Shown here: piece by piece, positions 36,564 to 44,457 of the stretch
Numbering within the stretch: the stretch's first letter is position 1
Layout: each line of letters begins with the position of its first letter
Source: Ferruginibacter sp.
GTDB taxonomy: Bacteria; Bacteroidota; Bacteroidia; Chitinophagales; Chitinophagaceae
Length of the DNA stretch: 64,000 nt
Direction of reading: 5' to 3'
NCBI RefSeq assembly: GCF_028288465.1
Contig: NZ_JAQBNR010000002.1
Coordinates: 93,168-157,167 of the forward strand
Made by a program: the position numbers and the translations under genes
The notes under the pieces: generated by a model
Database searches by the model: none
What the model was told of the DNA's origin: nothing
The model's input: the letters and a program-made list of their open reading frames with translations, nothing else

Positions 36564-39500
36564 CTACAATTCCTTCACCCGGATATTCCTGAACCGTACT
36601 ACCGAGCCATGACCCAGGAAACCAATATGGCCGGTTATTCTTTTTAAACCCGGATGCTGGTTATGATCCGCAGTGCCGTTTTTGCTGGCTTCGGCAATGT
36701 CGCCATCCAGGATCACTTCACCGTTCAGCGTTACTTTAATGTGATTGCCTTGCGCAACAATCTCTTCATAGTTCCACTCTCCCACCGGTTTTAAGAAACC
36801 CCGTTTGGCGGGGATTACACCATATACCGACCCATGATATTGATAAGCATGCAGATCTTTGTACATCGGTGCCTCATTGTCCAGCACCTGTATTTCCATA
36901 CCCACATAGGCCGCATCCCCTTCCAGCGGCGCACGAATACCAACGCCATTGTTGGCACCCGGTGTTAACTGAAATTCGAAACGATAGATAAAATTGCTGT
37001 ACTCATTTTTAGTGTACAAATTACCATGATTGCCGTCTTTTGGTTCAATCAGTAAATCGTAATTGTCAACTTTATAATCCACTTTATTACCCGTCCACTC
37101 ATCCATGTTGGTACCATCAAACAACACTTTAAATCCGTCTTTCTTTTCTTCCGCACTCAGTTCAAATTTTTCGGAGCCGGTCAACTCACGAATGTAAATA
37201 TTGCGGTAAGCAACATATGTGCCATGCGCCTGCAATTCTATTTGCTCTTTGCTGAAAATCGGCAAGGCATGATCCCAGTAATTTTCCAGTACGGTATGGT
37301 CTGTTACCAGCACCCCATTTAAATAAACGGTTACTTTATCACCCCGCATAATAATGTGAAAAGTATTCCATTCACCAATGGCGTTATCGGCCAGCACCAA
37401 TGGTTTGCTTTGATTCTTTTGGTTATTGTACAAACCGCCTGATCCAACCTGTGCGCCTACATCCACCCGGCTTGTATCCCATACCTGCACCTGTGGCGTA
37501 CCCCGCAGGTAAATACCGGCATCACCGTCTTTGGTGATCTTCCAATCCACCAGCATTTCAAAATCACCATACAATTTTTGCGTGCAAAGGTTTTCTCCAT
37601 GGCCGGTAAATACCAGCAGACCGTCTTTTACTACCCAGCCCTCCTGCATAATTTTATCTGCCTTTATTTGCGCAGCCTTTAAAGTATCAGGGTTCATTTT
37701 GGCCCGGGCAATCGGGTTGGCCACCAGGCCTTTCCAGCCGGTTAAATCTTTACCGTTGAACATAGCAACATATTCCTGGCTTTTCGGCATTTCATCCAGG
37801 TATTTCTGTATGGCTTTTTTCTGGTAGTCTGCATCCCGGCCATTTAATACGGCCATGGTTTTGGTCAGCAGGCTTCTGGCGATATCGCCGCTAAAATCTT
37901 TGTTGGCAGATGCGATGTCCAGTACAGCCAACGCTGCCTGTTGCTGAACAGCCGGATCGTCCAGGTATTTTCCTGCAAACGTAAGTGCAGTAAATGATTT
38001 ACAATTTCCGGCTTCGTCTAAAATAGCCTGCTTTTGTTTGGTGGTGGTTGCCAGCTCCATCGCATCCTGCAACATCAATAATTTTTGATCGCCGGGAAAT
38101 TTTGATTTGACAATGATATCAATGTAGCCATTCAATGCAGTTTCTTTATATGCTGCATTAGTAGAAGCGATTTTATACAAAGCTCTTGCTGTAGTAGCGC
38201 CCGACGCTTTTGATAAAGCGTTAACCGCTGCTGCTTTGGTGGCATCATCACCGCTGGCAAACGCGGATTGCAATTCGTTTAAGGCTTTGCTGCCGCCTAT
38301 GGCAGACAAAACATTAAAGTAGCGGGGCTTTTTATCATTGGCTGCTTTAGCCATTTGCTGTAGCAATAACTGTGTACGGGCAACCGTATCTTTTATACCG
38401 GCTGTTGCATTGATGATGGCTTGCTGATAAAATGGCTGATCATCTGTACCAGATGCTTCCAGCAAAGCGACCACCTGTGGTAAATCTTTTTGCATTACAA
38501 CCGCCGGCAATGCTTTTACTGCCGCTTCGTGTACCGAAGCATCGTTACTGTTGATTTCTGCAAACACATTGACAGCGGCATTATCGGCTGACCTTGCCTG
38601 CAGCACACTTAGCAATGCTACTTTTGCAGCCGGTGTTGCACCCTGCAATGCAGCGGCAACAGCCCTGCTTACGCCATCGCCTTTTATTTGTTGCAACGCA
38701 TTTTTAGCTGCTTCAATGGTGGCGGAATTGCCTTTGGTTAAGGCGCTCAAAATGGCTGGCAGACTTTCCTGCTGGCCAACTTTTGCAACGGCTGCTATTG
38801 CCGCACCCTGCACGGCTTCGTTGTTGCTCTGCATTAGTTTCTTTAATGCGGGCAACGAAGTTTTATCGGCTGTTTTACTTAAAAACGAAAGCAACTGTAC
38901 CTGTGCTTCCGGCGAAACGGCGGGGAGCAGTTTTACCCATTGTGCATTGGTGGCAGCTGTTTGATAAGGCGCCGCAAATTGTAAAGCGGCGCCGCGGTAT
39001 TTGATGTCTTTATCCTGCATAGCAGCCTGCAACAGTGCCAATCCCTTAGCGCCGTTAATGTCAGTCAATATTTTCAGGCCGGCAATGCGTGTTTGCAATT
39101 GTTTGGCTCCTGCTGCATCCGTCATTAGTTTAGTGGCATATTGAACAGCTAATGGTTTACTGGTTTTAGCCAGTTGTTGCAGGTATAAAATATAGTCGGA
39201 TGTTGCGTTGGTATTGTCGTATGTAAAGCCTGCTTTTTGTGCGGCACTTTGCAACAACTTTGCGCTGGAGGCGTCATCTATTTTTGCCAGGGCTGCCAGG
39301 CTAACTTTGCGTTGTTGTTCATCTGTTGTGTTAGCCAGTTTGGTGATGGCGGCCACGGCGGCTTTGCTTTGCGTATAGCCCAGCGCTTCCACCAGCGAGT
39401 TTTGCGTATCGCCTGATGAACCGGGCAATGCTTTCAGTAATGCTTTTTGAGCCAGCGGTGTTTTTATTTGTGCCAGCGCTCTTGCTGCTACCCCACCCAG

Positions 39501-39941
39501 GTCGGCGTTGCTGAGGTATTTTTCAATGCAGGGCACTGCATCGTCCTTACCAAAACGTTGTAACTGGTAAATAATAAATTGTTTGTTTTTGCTGTCGGCC
39601 ACTTTATCCAGCCCGGTGCAATAGGCAACTACCGCGGCTTGCCGTTCTGCATCCTTACCGGTTTGAATGACGTACGATGCGTAGGCGCTCAGGGCATACT
39701 CCAGCGAAGTATTGTCGCCTGTACCCTGTGCGGCAAACTGGCTGATCATTGTTACCAATCCGTCCTGTTTTAAGTCAGTAATGGATTGCATGCTTTTATC
39801 CAGCTGCGCTTTGTTTTGTGCAGGCATGCTGGCCAGCACGTCGGCTATTTTGGTTGATAACAGTCTTATGTCGGGCGTTTGTGCTGTTGCTGAAAATGCA
39901 GCGAACAAAAGCAATAAGAAACTGAGTTTAAAAATTTGCAT
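36564..39941 (-). CDS. HEAT-repeat protein with two C-terminal DUF1080 domains
   Basis: About 1125 residues from the preferred ATG at 39941, where MQIFKLSFLLLLFAAFSATAQ is a clean signal peptide; the open frame runs to 40034 but its extra 31 residues are not signal-like. Residues about 60-740 are alanine-rich alpha-helical HEAT-type repeats (for example VAAITKLANTTDEQQRKVSL, ALLQAAMQDKDIKYRGAAL). Two DUF1080 jelly-rolls follow, one starting EYVAMFNGKDLTGWKG and one KVLFDGTNMDEWTGNK. It probably works outside the inner membrane on keto-sugars or glycans held by the HEAT solenoid. It follows the Gfo/Idh/MocA gene by about 180 bases and ends in a strong terminator. Confidence 0.88.
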   Translation of the reverse strand: MQIFKLSFLLLLFAAFSATAQTPDIRLLSTKIADVLASMPAQNKAQLDKSMQSITDLKQDGLVTMISQFAAQGTGDNTSLEYALSAYASYVIQTGKDAERQAAVVAYCTGLDKVADSKNKQFIIYQLQRFGKDDAVPCIEKYLSNADLGGVAARALAQIKTPLAQKALLKALPGSSGDTQNSLVEALGYTQSKAAVAAITKLANTTDEQQRKVSLAALAKIDDASSAKLLQSAAQKAGFTYDNTNATSDYILYLQQLAKTSKPLAVQYATKLMTDAAGAKQLQTRIAGLKILTDINGAKGLALLQAAMQDKDIKYRGAALQFAAPYQTAATNAQWVKLLPAVSPEAQVQLLSFLSKTADKTSLPALKKLMQSNNEAVQGAAIAAVAKVGQQESLPAILSALTKGNSATIEAAKNALQQIKGDGVSRAVAAALQGATPAAKVALLSVLQARSADNAAVNVFAEINSNDASVHEAAVKALPAVVMQKDLPQVVALLEASGTDDQPFYQQAIINATAGIKDTVARTQLLLQQMAKAANDKKPRYFNVLSAIGGSKALNELQSAFASGDDATKAAAVNALSKASGATTARALYKIASTNAAYKETALNGYIDIIVKSKFPGDQKLLMLQDAMELATTTKQKQAILDEAGNCKSFTALTFAGKYLDDPAVQQQAALAVLDIASANKDFSGDIARSLLTKTMAVLNGRDADYQKKAIQKYLDEMPKSQEYVAMFNGKDLTGWKGLVANPIARAKMNPDTLKAAQIKADKIMQEGWVVKDGLLVFTGHGENLCTQKLYGDFEMLVDWKITKDGDAGIYLRGTPQVQVWDTSRVDVGAQVGSGGLYNNQKNQSKPLVLADNAIGEWNTFHIIMRGDKVTVYLNGVLVTDHTVLENYWDHALPIFSKEQIELQAHGTYVAYRNIYIRELTGSEKFELSAEEKKDGFKVLFDGTNMDEWTGNKVDYKVDNYDLLIEPKDGNHGNLYTKNEYSNFIYRFEFQLTPGANNGVGIRAPLEGDAAYVGMEIQVLDNEAPMYKDLHAYQYHGSVYGVIPAKRGFLKPVGEWNYEEIVAQGNHIKVTLNGEVILDGDIAEASKNGTADHNQHPGLKRITGHIGFLGHGSVVRFRNIRVKEL

Positions 39942-40060
39942 ATTGAATACAATATTGAAAAAATAAAAAATAAAGTCGTTTATATGTGTTGATCTCCGTT
40001 TTGATGTGTTGCCCGAACCAATACTTTTTGACACTGCAGGCGTACCATTTAATTACCGCT

Positions 40061-40115
40061 GTACAAGCGTGCGACGCCAATGAAGCTCATAAAAGCTTTG
40101 CAGCCCGGACAACCA
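40061..40115 (+). repeat. Dispersed intergenic repeat, subfamily A, copy 3
   Basis: Starts GTACAAGCGTGCG (one change from the other A copies), continues ACGCCAATGAAGC, then 16 variable bases and GCCCGGACAACCA. It lies in the gap between the Gfo/Idh/MocA stop and the HEAT/DUF1080 start. Confidence 0.75.
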
Positions 40116-40119
40116 TTTG

Positions 40120-41385
40120 TTACAGATTAAATGGAGAGCGCATCGGCGGATCACTTAACCTGTTGGCTTCTTCATCGTTGATGAATTGCTGTGTTACCGG
40201 ATCAAACTTCAACGAGCGGCCGAGCTCCAACGCAATTTTACTCATGTTGATAATGGTACAACTGCGGTGCCCGTTGCTTTCATTGAGCGCAAACTTTTTA
40301 CGGTTGGTTACGGCATCAATAAAGTTGGTTACCTGTGGTTCAGGATCAGGAAATGCATCCAGCTTCTTTTGCAGATCGGGAATATCTGATTTAAAACCGG
40401 GGTACAATTTGCCGAGCGGACCTTCAATATACGGAGCGCCCGCATCCTTGCCTTCGCCGTCTAAAATGATCTTACAACCATCGGCGTAGGTGTACTCAAT
40501 CCTGCGCCAGGTGCCGACTGCGTCAGGATGCTGTTGTGGTGCATCAATTTCTACTGAAACAGGACTGGTATCATCCTTGCCCAAAAAATATTGAATGGGA
40601 TCAATGTAATGCTGCCCCATATCGCCGAGCCCGCCGCCATCATAATCCCAGTAGCCACGAAATGTTTGATGCACGCGGTGCGGATTATACGGCTTGTATT
40701 GCGCCGGCCCGAGCCACATATTGTAATCCAGTTCAGGCGGCGGTGTCATGGCTTCCAGGTTGGTTTTGCCTACCCAGTAAAATTTCCAGTCGAACCCTGT
40801 GTGACGGCTTACCGTAACTTTTAATGGCCAGCCAAGCAAGCCACTGTTCACTAATTTTTTAATTGGCTTCACCGTGGTTTGCATGCCATAGAAATTATCT
40901 TCAAACCGGAACCAGGTATTGAGGCGAAAGATGCGGCCATGTTGCTGCACGGCTTCTACCAGGCGCTTGCCTTCGCCGATGGTACGGGTCATGGGTTTTT
41001 CGCACCAGATATCTTTGCCGGCCCGTGCCGCATCGGCGGCGATGATGCCGTGCCAGTGCGGCGGTGTAGCGATGTGTACAATGTCCACCTCCGGTAGCGT
41101 GATCACTTCGCGGTAATCCGTAAAGGTTTTAACGCCGTGGGGTAACATGGCGGCGGCTTCTTTTAAATGTGTTTTATCTACATCGCAAATGGCGCCTACC
41201 CTGGTGGCGGCATAGCCAAAATGCCCGCGGCCCATGCCTCCTACGCCAATAACGGCCTTGGTTAGCTGATCGCTGGGCGCCAGGAAACCGCGGCCCAGTA
41301 CATGTCGCGGTACAATGGTAAATGCAATGGCTGCGCCGACAGTATTTTTTATAAACGACCGGCGGGTGTTGTTTTTTTGTGGCAT
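40120..41385 (-). CDS. Tat-exported Gfo/Idh/MocA family oxidoreductase
   Basis: A 421-residue NAD(P)-dependent sugar dehydrogenase-like protein with a twin-arginine signal (NNTRRSFIKNTVGAAIAF), so it is probably exported folded with its cofactor. The Rossmann part has VIGVGGMGRGHFGYAA and the catalytic-lysine motif CEKPMTRT (about residue 128). The C-terminal alpha/beta domain has the likely metal or substrate His in YWDYDGGGLGDMGQHYIDP. It likely oxidises a sugar hydroxyl (C3 in known 3-keto pathways). The next gene downstream encodes the HEAT/DUF1080 protein, which would use the keto-glycoside. Confidence 0.9.
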   Translation of the reverse strand: MPQKNNTRRSFIKNTVGAAIAFTIVPRHVLGRGFLAPSDQLTKAVIGVGGMGRGHFGYAATRVGAICDVDKTHLKEAAAMLPHGVKTFTDYREVITLPEVDIVHIATPPHWHGIIAADAARAGKDIWCEKPMTRTIGEGKRLVEAVQQHGRIFRLNTWFRFEDNFYGMQTTVKPIKKLVNSGLLGWPLKVTVSRHTGFDWKFYWVGKTNLEAMTPPPELDYNMWLGPAQYKPYNPHRVHQTFRGYWDYDGGGLGDMGQHYIDPIQYFLGKDDTSPVSVEIDAPQQHPDAVGTWRRIEYTYADGCKIILDGEGKDAGAPYIEGPLGKLYPGFKSDIPDLQKKLDAFPDPEPQVTNFIDAVTNRKKFALNESNGHRSCTIINMSKIALELGRSLKFDPVTQQFINDEEANRLSDPPMRSPFNL

Positions 41386-41497
41386 ACAATAATTGAATAA
41401 CGTTAAAAATGTGGGGCGGACAAGCGTATTATAATTTGGTTTGTGAATCTATACATTTTTTGGATAGGTAGTTTAGCGGTGGTAATAAAAAGGTAAA

Positions 41498-41551
41498 TAT
41501 TTTACCGGCATTGGGTTATATAATGGACATCGTTGTGTCACTCCCTTGTAC
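41498..41551 (-). repeat. Dispersed intergenic repeat, subfamily B, copy 2
   Basis: On the minus strand it starts GTACAAGGGAGTGACAC, continues AACGATGT, then about 17 variable bases and GCCGGTAAAATA. It lies upstream of the Gfo/Idh/MocA gene. Confidence 0.75.
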
Positions 41552-41585
41552 TGTATACCATTGTGGAACTTTTACCGAAGCGTAG

Positions 41586-41693
41586 AATGCATCTAACGTA
41601 TAGGTGACAAGCTTCGAAGATATTTTCAAAGCAATAATGTTTTCAAAAAAGATGTCACCTCTTTGGAAGAATCAATCTTTCGGAGATGCATAA
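41586..41693. repeat. Imperfect long inverted repeat (MITE-like or degraded element)
   Basis: Nested arms: TGCATCT near 41588 pairs with AGATGCA near 41685, and GGTGACA near 41611 pairs with TGTCACC near 41657, with partial similarity between. It lies in the 409-base gap between the Gfo/Idh/MocA start and the small membrane protein, next to repeat copy B2. No coding potential was seen. It could be a degraded palindromic mobile element or a chance structure. Confidence 0.4.
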
Positions 41694-41794
41694 ATGATAT
41701 TTTTACACGCAATAAAACAAAAGTTATTTAAGTAACCAGAATATATCAGGGGGCAATTAACATCTGATTAAAATCAGCATCTGTAATTTATAAC

Positions 41795-42268
41795 ATGAAA
41801 TTTATTCACTTTAACTATTTCTGCCTCTATAACTTTTTTTATAAAGACGGATATAACTTTATTGAGAAAGACTCATTTGGGCTTCACGAAAAAGTCTATT
41901 ATCGGGCATTAAACACTGAGCAACGACCAATCTTCCTTTTTTCACTTTCATTGTGGTTTTGGTCTGCTGCAATCAGGCTTTTACTTGCACTTTTTTTTAA
42001 CTTATCCGCAGGCCAATTTTTCTTGTCGGACGAGGGCTTTATCATAGTACCTATCATCTGGGCAATTGGCCATTTTTATTTTGTTGACAATTTACGCTAT
42101 CTCAGGATTTACGCAGAATACAGAGATACTGACAAAGAAATTCAACGTCTGCAGTTAAAAAGAATAGTCATCTTTTCGGTAATACCTGTTGTGGTAATAT
42201 TATTTATATTTTTATCTAACCCATCTGCGTATGGATGGGGCTCCGCCATCCGGGGTAACAAATCATAG
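41795..42268 (+). CDS. Small membrane protein, unknown
   Basis: A 157-residue protein, not recognised. It has three hydrophobic segments (about 46-68 FLFSLSLWFWSAAIRLLLALF, 82-98 and 126-145) separated by a charged stretch TDKEIQRLQLKR. The N-terminus is rich in Phe and Tyr. The DNA is more AT-rich than the neighbouring carbohydrate genes, which suggests a different origin. It stands alone between the Gfo/Idh/MocA gene and a DUF1080 gene, and no partner is evident. Confidence 0.55.
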   Translation: MKFIHFNYFCLYNFFYKDGYNFIEKDSFGLHEKVYYRALNTEQRPIFLFSLSLWFWSAAIRLLLALFFNLSAGQFFLSDEGFIIVPIIWAIGHFYFVDNLRYLRIYAEYRDTDKEIQRLQLKRIVIFSVIPVVVILFIFLSNPSAYGWGSAIRGNKS

Positions 42269-42544
42269 TTGTCGTCCCGACTGACTCAGGGCTCTGTCTC
42301 GTTTCTGATTCATTGTAAACTATTGGGAAAGTCTTATTTCGCAAGACCGGCAATAGCAAGTGGTAATATGCGCATCACTTCACCATTTAAAGAAGTGCCT
42401 GCACCAATAATGGAAGCAAAAAATCAAACTATTTAGCTACTTTTAAACTCACGATTTTTAGTTACGGTTTGCTGCGTAACAGATGAAAATGCCAACTTTT
42501 TAAACCATCTTACCAACCGTAAAATTTTAAACTTCATTGATTGT

Positions 42545-43360
42545 ATGAAAGCAACTAAAATAATTTTTGCCAGCATACTTTGTGCCACATCATTGCTGTA
42601 TGCCATCGGTACAAAACAAGTTATTATAATTGCTCCCTCAGATGAAACCACCCTTGCAGTGAAAACTCAATTAAGTCCAGCAGATTCATTGTTGGATGCA
42701 GGTATAACTTCAAGTAATGAAAAAAAATCAGGACGATGGGAAATATTGTTTGATGGCAAAAACACCGATCAATGGAAGAGTATAAACGCTGACAGTTTTC
42801 CCTCTCATGCGTGGAAAATAGAAGACGGCACTTTGTCTGTAGATAACCACGCCAAAGACGGCGACATCATTACCCGGGAAGTATACGCTGACTTCGATTT
42901 GCTGTTTGATTTTAAATTAACTGATGGCGCTAACAGCGGTATCAAATATTTTGTAGACTACATTAAAGACAATACTTCCGGCAAAATGTTGTACAACGGG
43001 CCCGAGTACCAGGTGATTGACGATTACAATCACCCGTATCTAAAAGACAAGCAACATCCGGATGCCACTACTGCCGCGTTGTACCTTATTTATGCGCCGA
43101 AAAATAAAAAACTGTTTCCTGCAGGTGAGTGGAACAGCGGCAGGATAGTGGCCAAAGGCAACCATTTGGAGCATTGGCTAAATGGTATAAAAGTGGTGAG
43201 TTGCGAAAGAGGAAGTAAAGATTTTCGGGATAGAATGGCAATTACCAAATTCAATAGTTATGATCATTATGGGGAGCTGCCGGCCGGCCATATTATGCTA
43301 ACGGATCATGATGGCGACAAAGTGTACTTCAGGAATATCAAAATTAAAAGGCTAAAATAA
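42545..43360 (+). CDS. DUF1080 (3-keto-disaccharide hydrolase-like) protein
   Basis: A 271-residue exported protein; the signal segment is KIIFASILCATSLLYAIG. The DUF1080 jelly-roll covers about 70-270, with WEILFDGKNTDQWKS at its start, YADFDLLFDFKLTDGANSGIKYF, GPEYQVIDDYNHPY, AGEWNSGRIVAKGNHLEHWL and VYFRNIKIKRL at the end. Same family as the domains at 35385-36251 and 36564-39941, and on the opposite strand. It may act on a different keto-glycoside. Confidence 0.87.
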   Translation: MKATKIIFASILCATSLLYAIGTKQVIIIAPSDETTLAVKTQLSPADSLLDAGITSSNEKKSGRWEILFDGKNTDQWKSINADSFPSHAWKIEDGTLSVDNHAKDGDIITREVYADFDLLFDFKLTDGANSGIKYFVDYIKDNTSGKMLYNGPEYQVIDDYNHPYLKDKQHPDATTAALYLIYAPKNKKLFPAGEWNSGRIVAKGNHLEHWLNGIKVVSCERGSKDFRDRMAITKFNSYDHYGELPAGHIMLTDHDGDKVYFRNIKIKRLK

Positions 43361-43727
43361 AATATCGGTTGAGATTGCTTTTTTACCAGCAGAATGTTCT
43401 GTTTTTTGGTTTGAAGAACAAGTGCCGTGTTTACGAATATAATCAAAAAAATCGGCGTCTCAACAGGCCCGGGGAATACAGATTTTGTTGAACTTCCATT
43501 CTGGCTGCGTCTCACCTTGTGCTTGCGGCAAATAGGAACGTTGCGTATTATGTGGCGGTAAGCTGTCCAACATCCCGCCATACTCATTTTGCACGCACAT
43601 GCAAGGATACGATGGCATACAGGAAACGCAAATTGCTATCATTGCGTCTGCATTATTACTGAAGCATTGAATGAATGGATGAGTATGACTACTTTCGTGA
43701 ACTGATTGTACACTTTTATTAGCCTTT
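43361..43727. other. Intergenic stretch without recognised feature
   Basis: The 367 bases between the DUF1080 stop and the DUF1826 fragment contain only short, unconvincing open frames on either strand. I see no repeat, hairpin or promoter I would defend. It may hold decayed sequence, given the two gene fragments that follow. Confidence 0.4.
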
Positions 43728-43995
43728 ATGAGCAATATATTTCCTAACGAAAATCAAATTCACTGTGTCACGTGTTTTCAGGATCTTGTTTCTACGCCTT
43801 TTCATGGCGTAACGAATGCAATTTGCTGGAACCGTTCTTTAACGGGTGATTTTACGGAGATTGTCAGCAAGGTTGCACTAACCGAAAATATAACGATATT
43901 GGAAGAAGAGGACCTGTGTGCACTTGAGTTGAGTGAACAGGGGCAACTTGCCCGTGTCATTCTTTTACAGGATTTTAATTTGTTGCAGGCGCATG
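43728..43995 (+). pseudogene. DUF1826 protein, 5' fragment
   Basis: About 88 residues match the start of DUF1826 proteins ([46 protein letters not shown]). Full-length members have about 200 residues. Homology ends at QAHG, where the DNA passes without a gap into msrA coding sequence in another frame; the frame then stops at NTI. This is the 5' half left by a deletion. Confidence 0.7.
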
Positions 43996-44333
43996 GCGAT
44001 CGAAATACAATTTGATCCTTCCATCTTTTCATACCGCAGTTTACTGGAATTTTTTTTCCAGATACACGATCCTACAACACTTAACCGGCAGGGTAACGAT
44101 CGCGGTATGTCGTACCGCTCCGCCATTTTTTATTTAAGTGATGAGCAGAAAGCAACGGCTGAAACATTGATCAGTGAAATGAATGCTTCCGGTAAATGGC
44201 CCGGACCAGTAGTTACTGCCGTGGTACCGGCAGCGATTTTTGGAATGCGGAAGAGGAACACCAGGATTACCTGCAGAAAAATCCTTACGGCTATACCTGC
44301 CATTACATCCGGCCTGAGTGGACGTTGGGGTAG
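43996..44333 (+). pseudogene. msrA: Peptide methionine-S-sulfoxide reductase, 3' fragment with frameshift
   Basis: The second half of MsrA is clear: [40 protein letters not shown] and [10 protein letters not shown]. The N-terminal GCFWC catalytic Cys region is missing. Near 44229 the frame breaks: restoring one G in CCGGCAGC gives [16 protein letters not shown], then [18 protein letters not shown] and a stop at 44331-44333. It cannot encode an active reductase. It adjoins the DUF1826 fragment directly, so one deletion probably removed the 3' part of DUF1826 and the 5' part of msrA. Confidence 0.85.
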
Positions 44334-44404
44334 CGAGTTGTGAGTGGTGAATAGTTTAAAGGGGCACTTCACTAAACAAAAGAGCGGGTGAAACTTAATT
44401 TTAT

Positions 44405-44440
44405 AAAGAAGGCGCTGGTCCGTTGACCAGCGCCTTCTTT
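44405..44440. terminator. Bidirectional hairpin terminator
   Basis: Perfect 16-base arms 44405-44420 (AAAGAAGGCGCTGGTC) and 44425-44440 with a CGTT loop, lying between the converging msrA fragment and the PVC-type cytochrome gene. The stem ends in A/T runs on both sides, giving TTCTTT after the stem in either direction. Confidence 0.8.
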
Positions 44441-44457
44441 AATTTATATGCAAACTA

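Noticed and set aside
42337..42423. Short minus-strand coding-like string (FFASIIGAGTSLNGEVMRIL, then PLAIAGLAK and stop)
   Set aside because: Looks like the end of a protein, but only 29 codons after an in-frame stop, with no start and no recognised family. Too short to call a gene fragment.
43460..43735. Minus-strand 91-codon open frame before the DUF1826 fragment
   Set aside because: Cys/His/Ser-rich and without a family; it overlaps the start of the recognisable DUF1826 fragment on the other strand.
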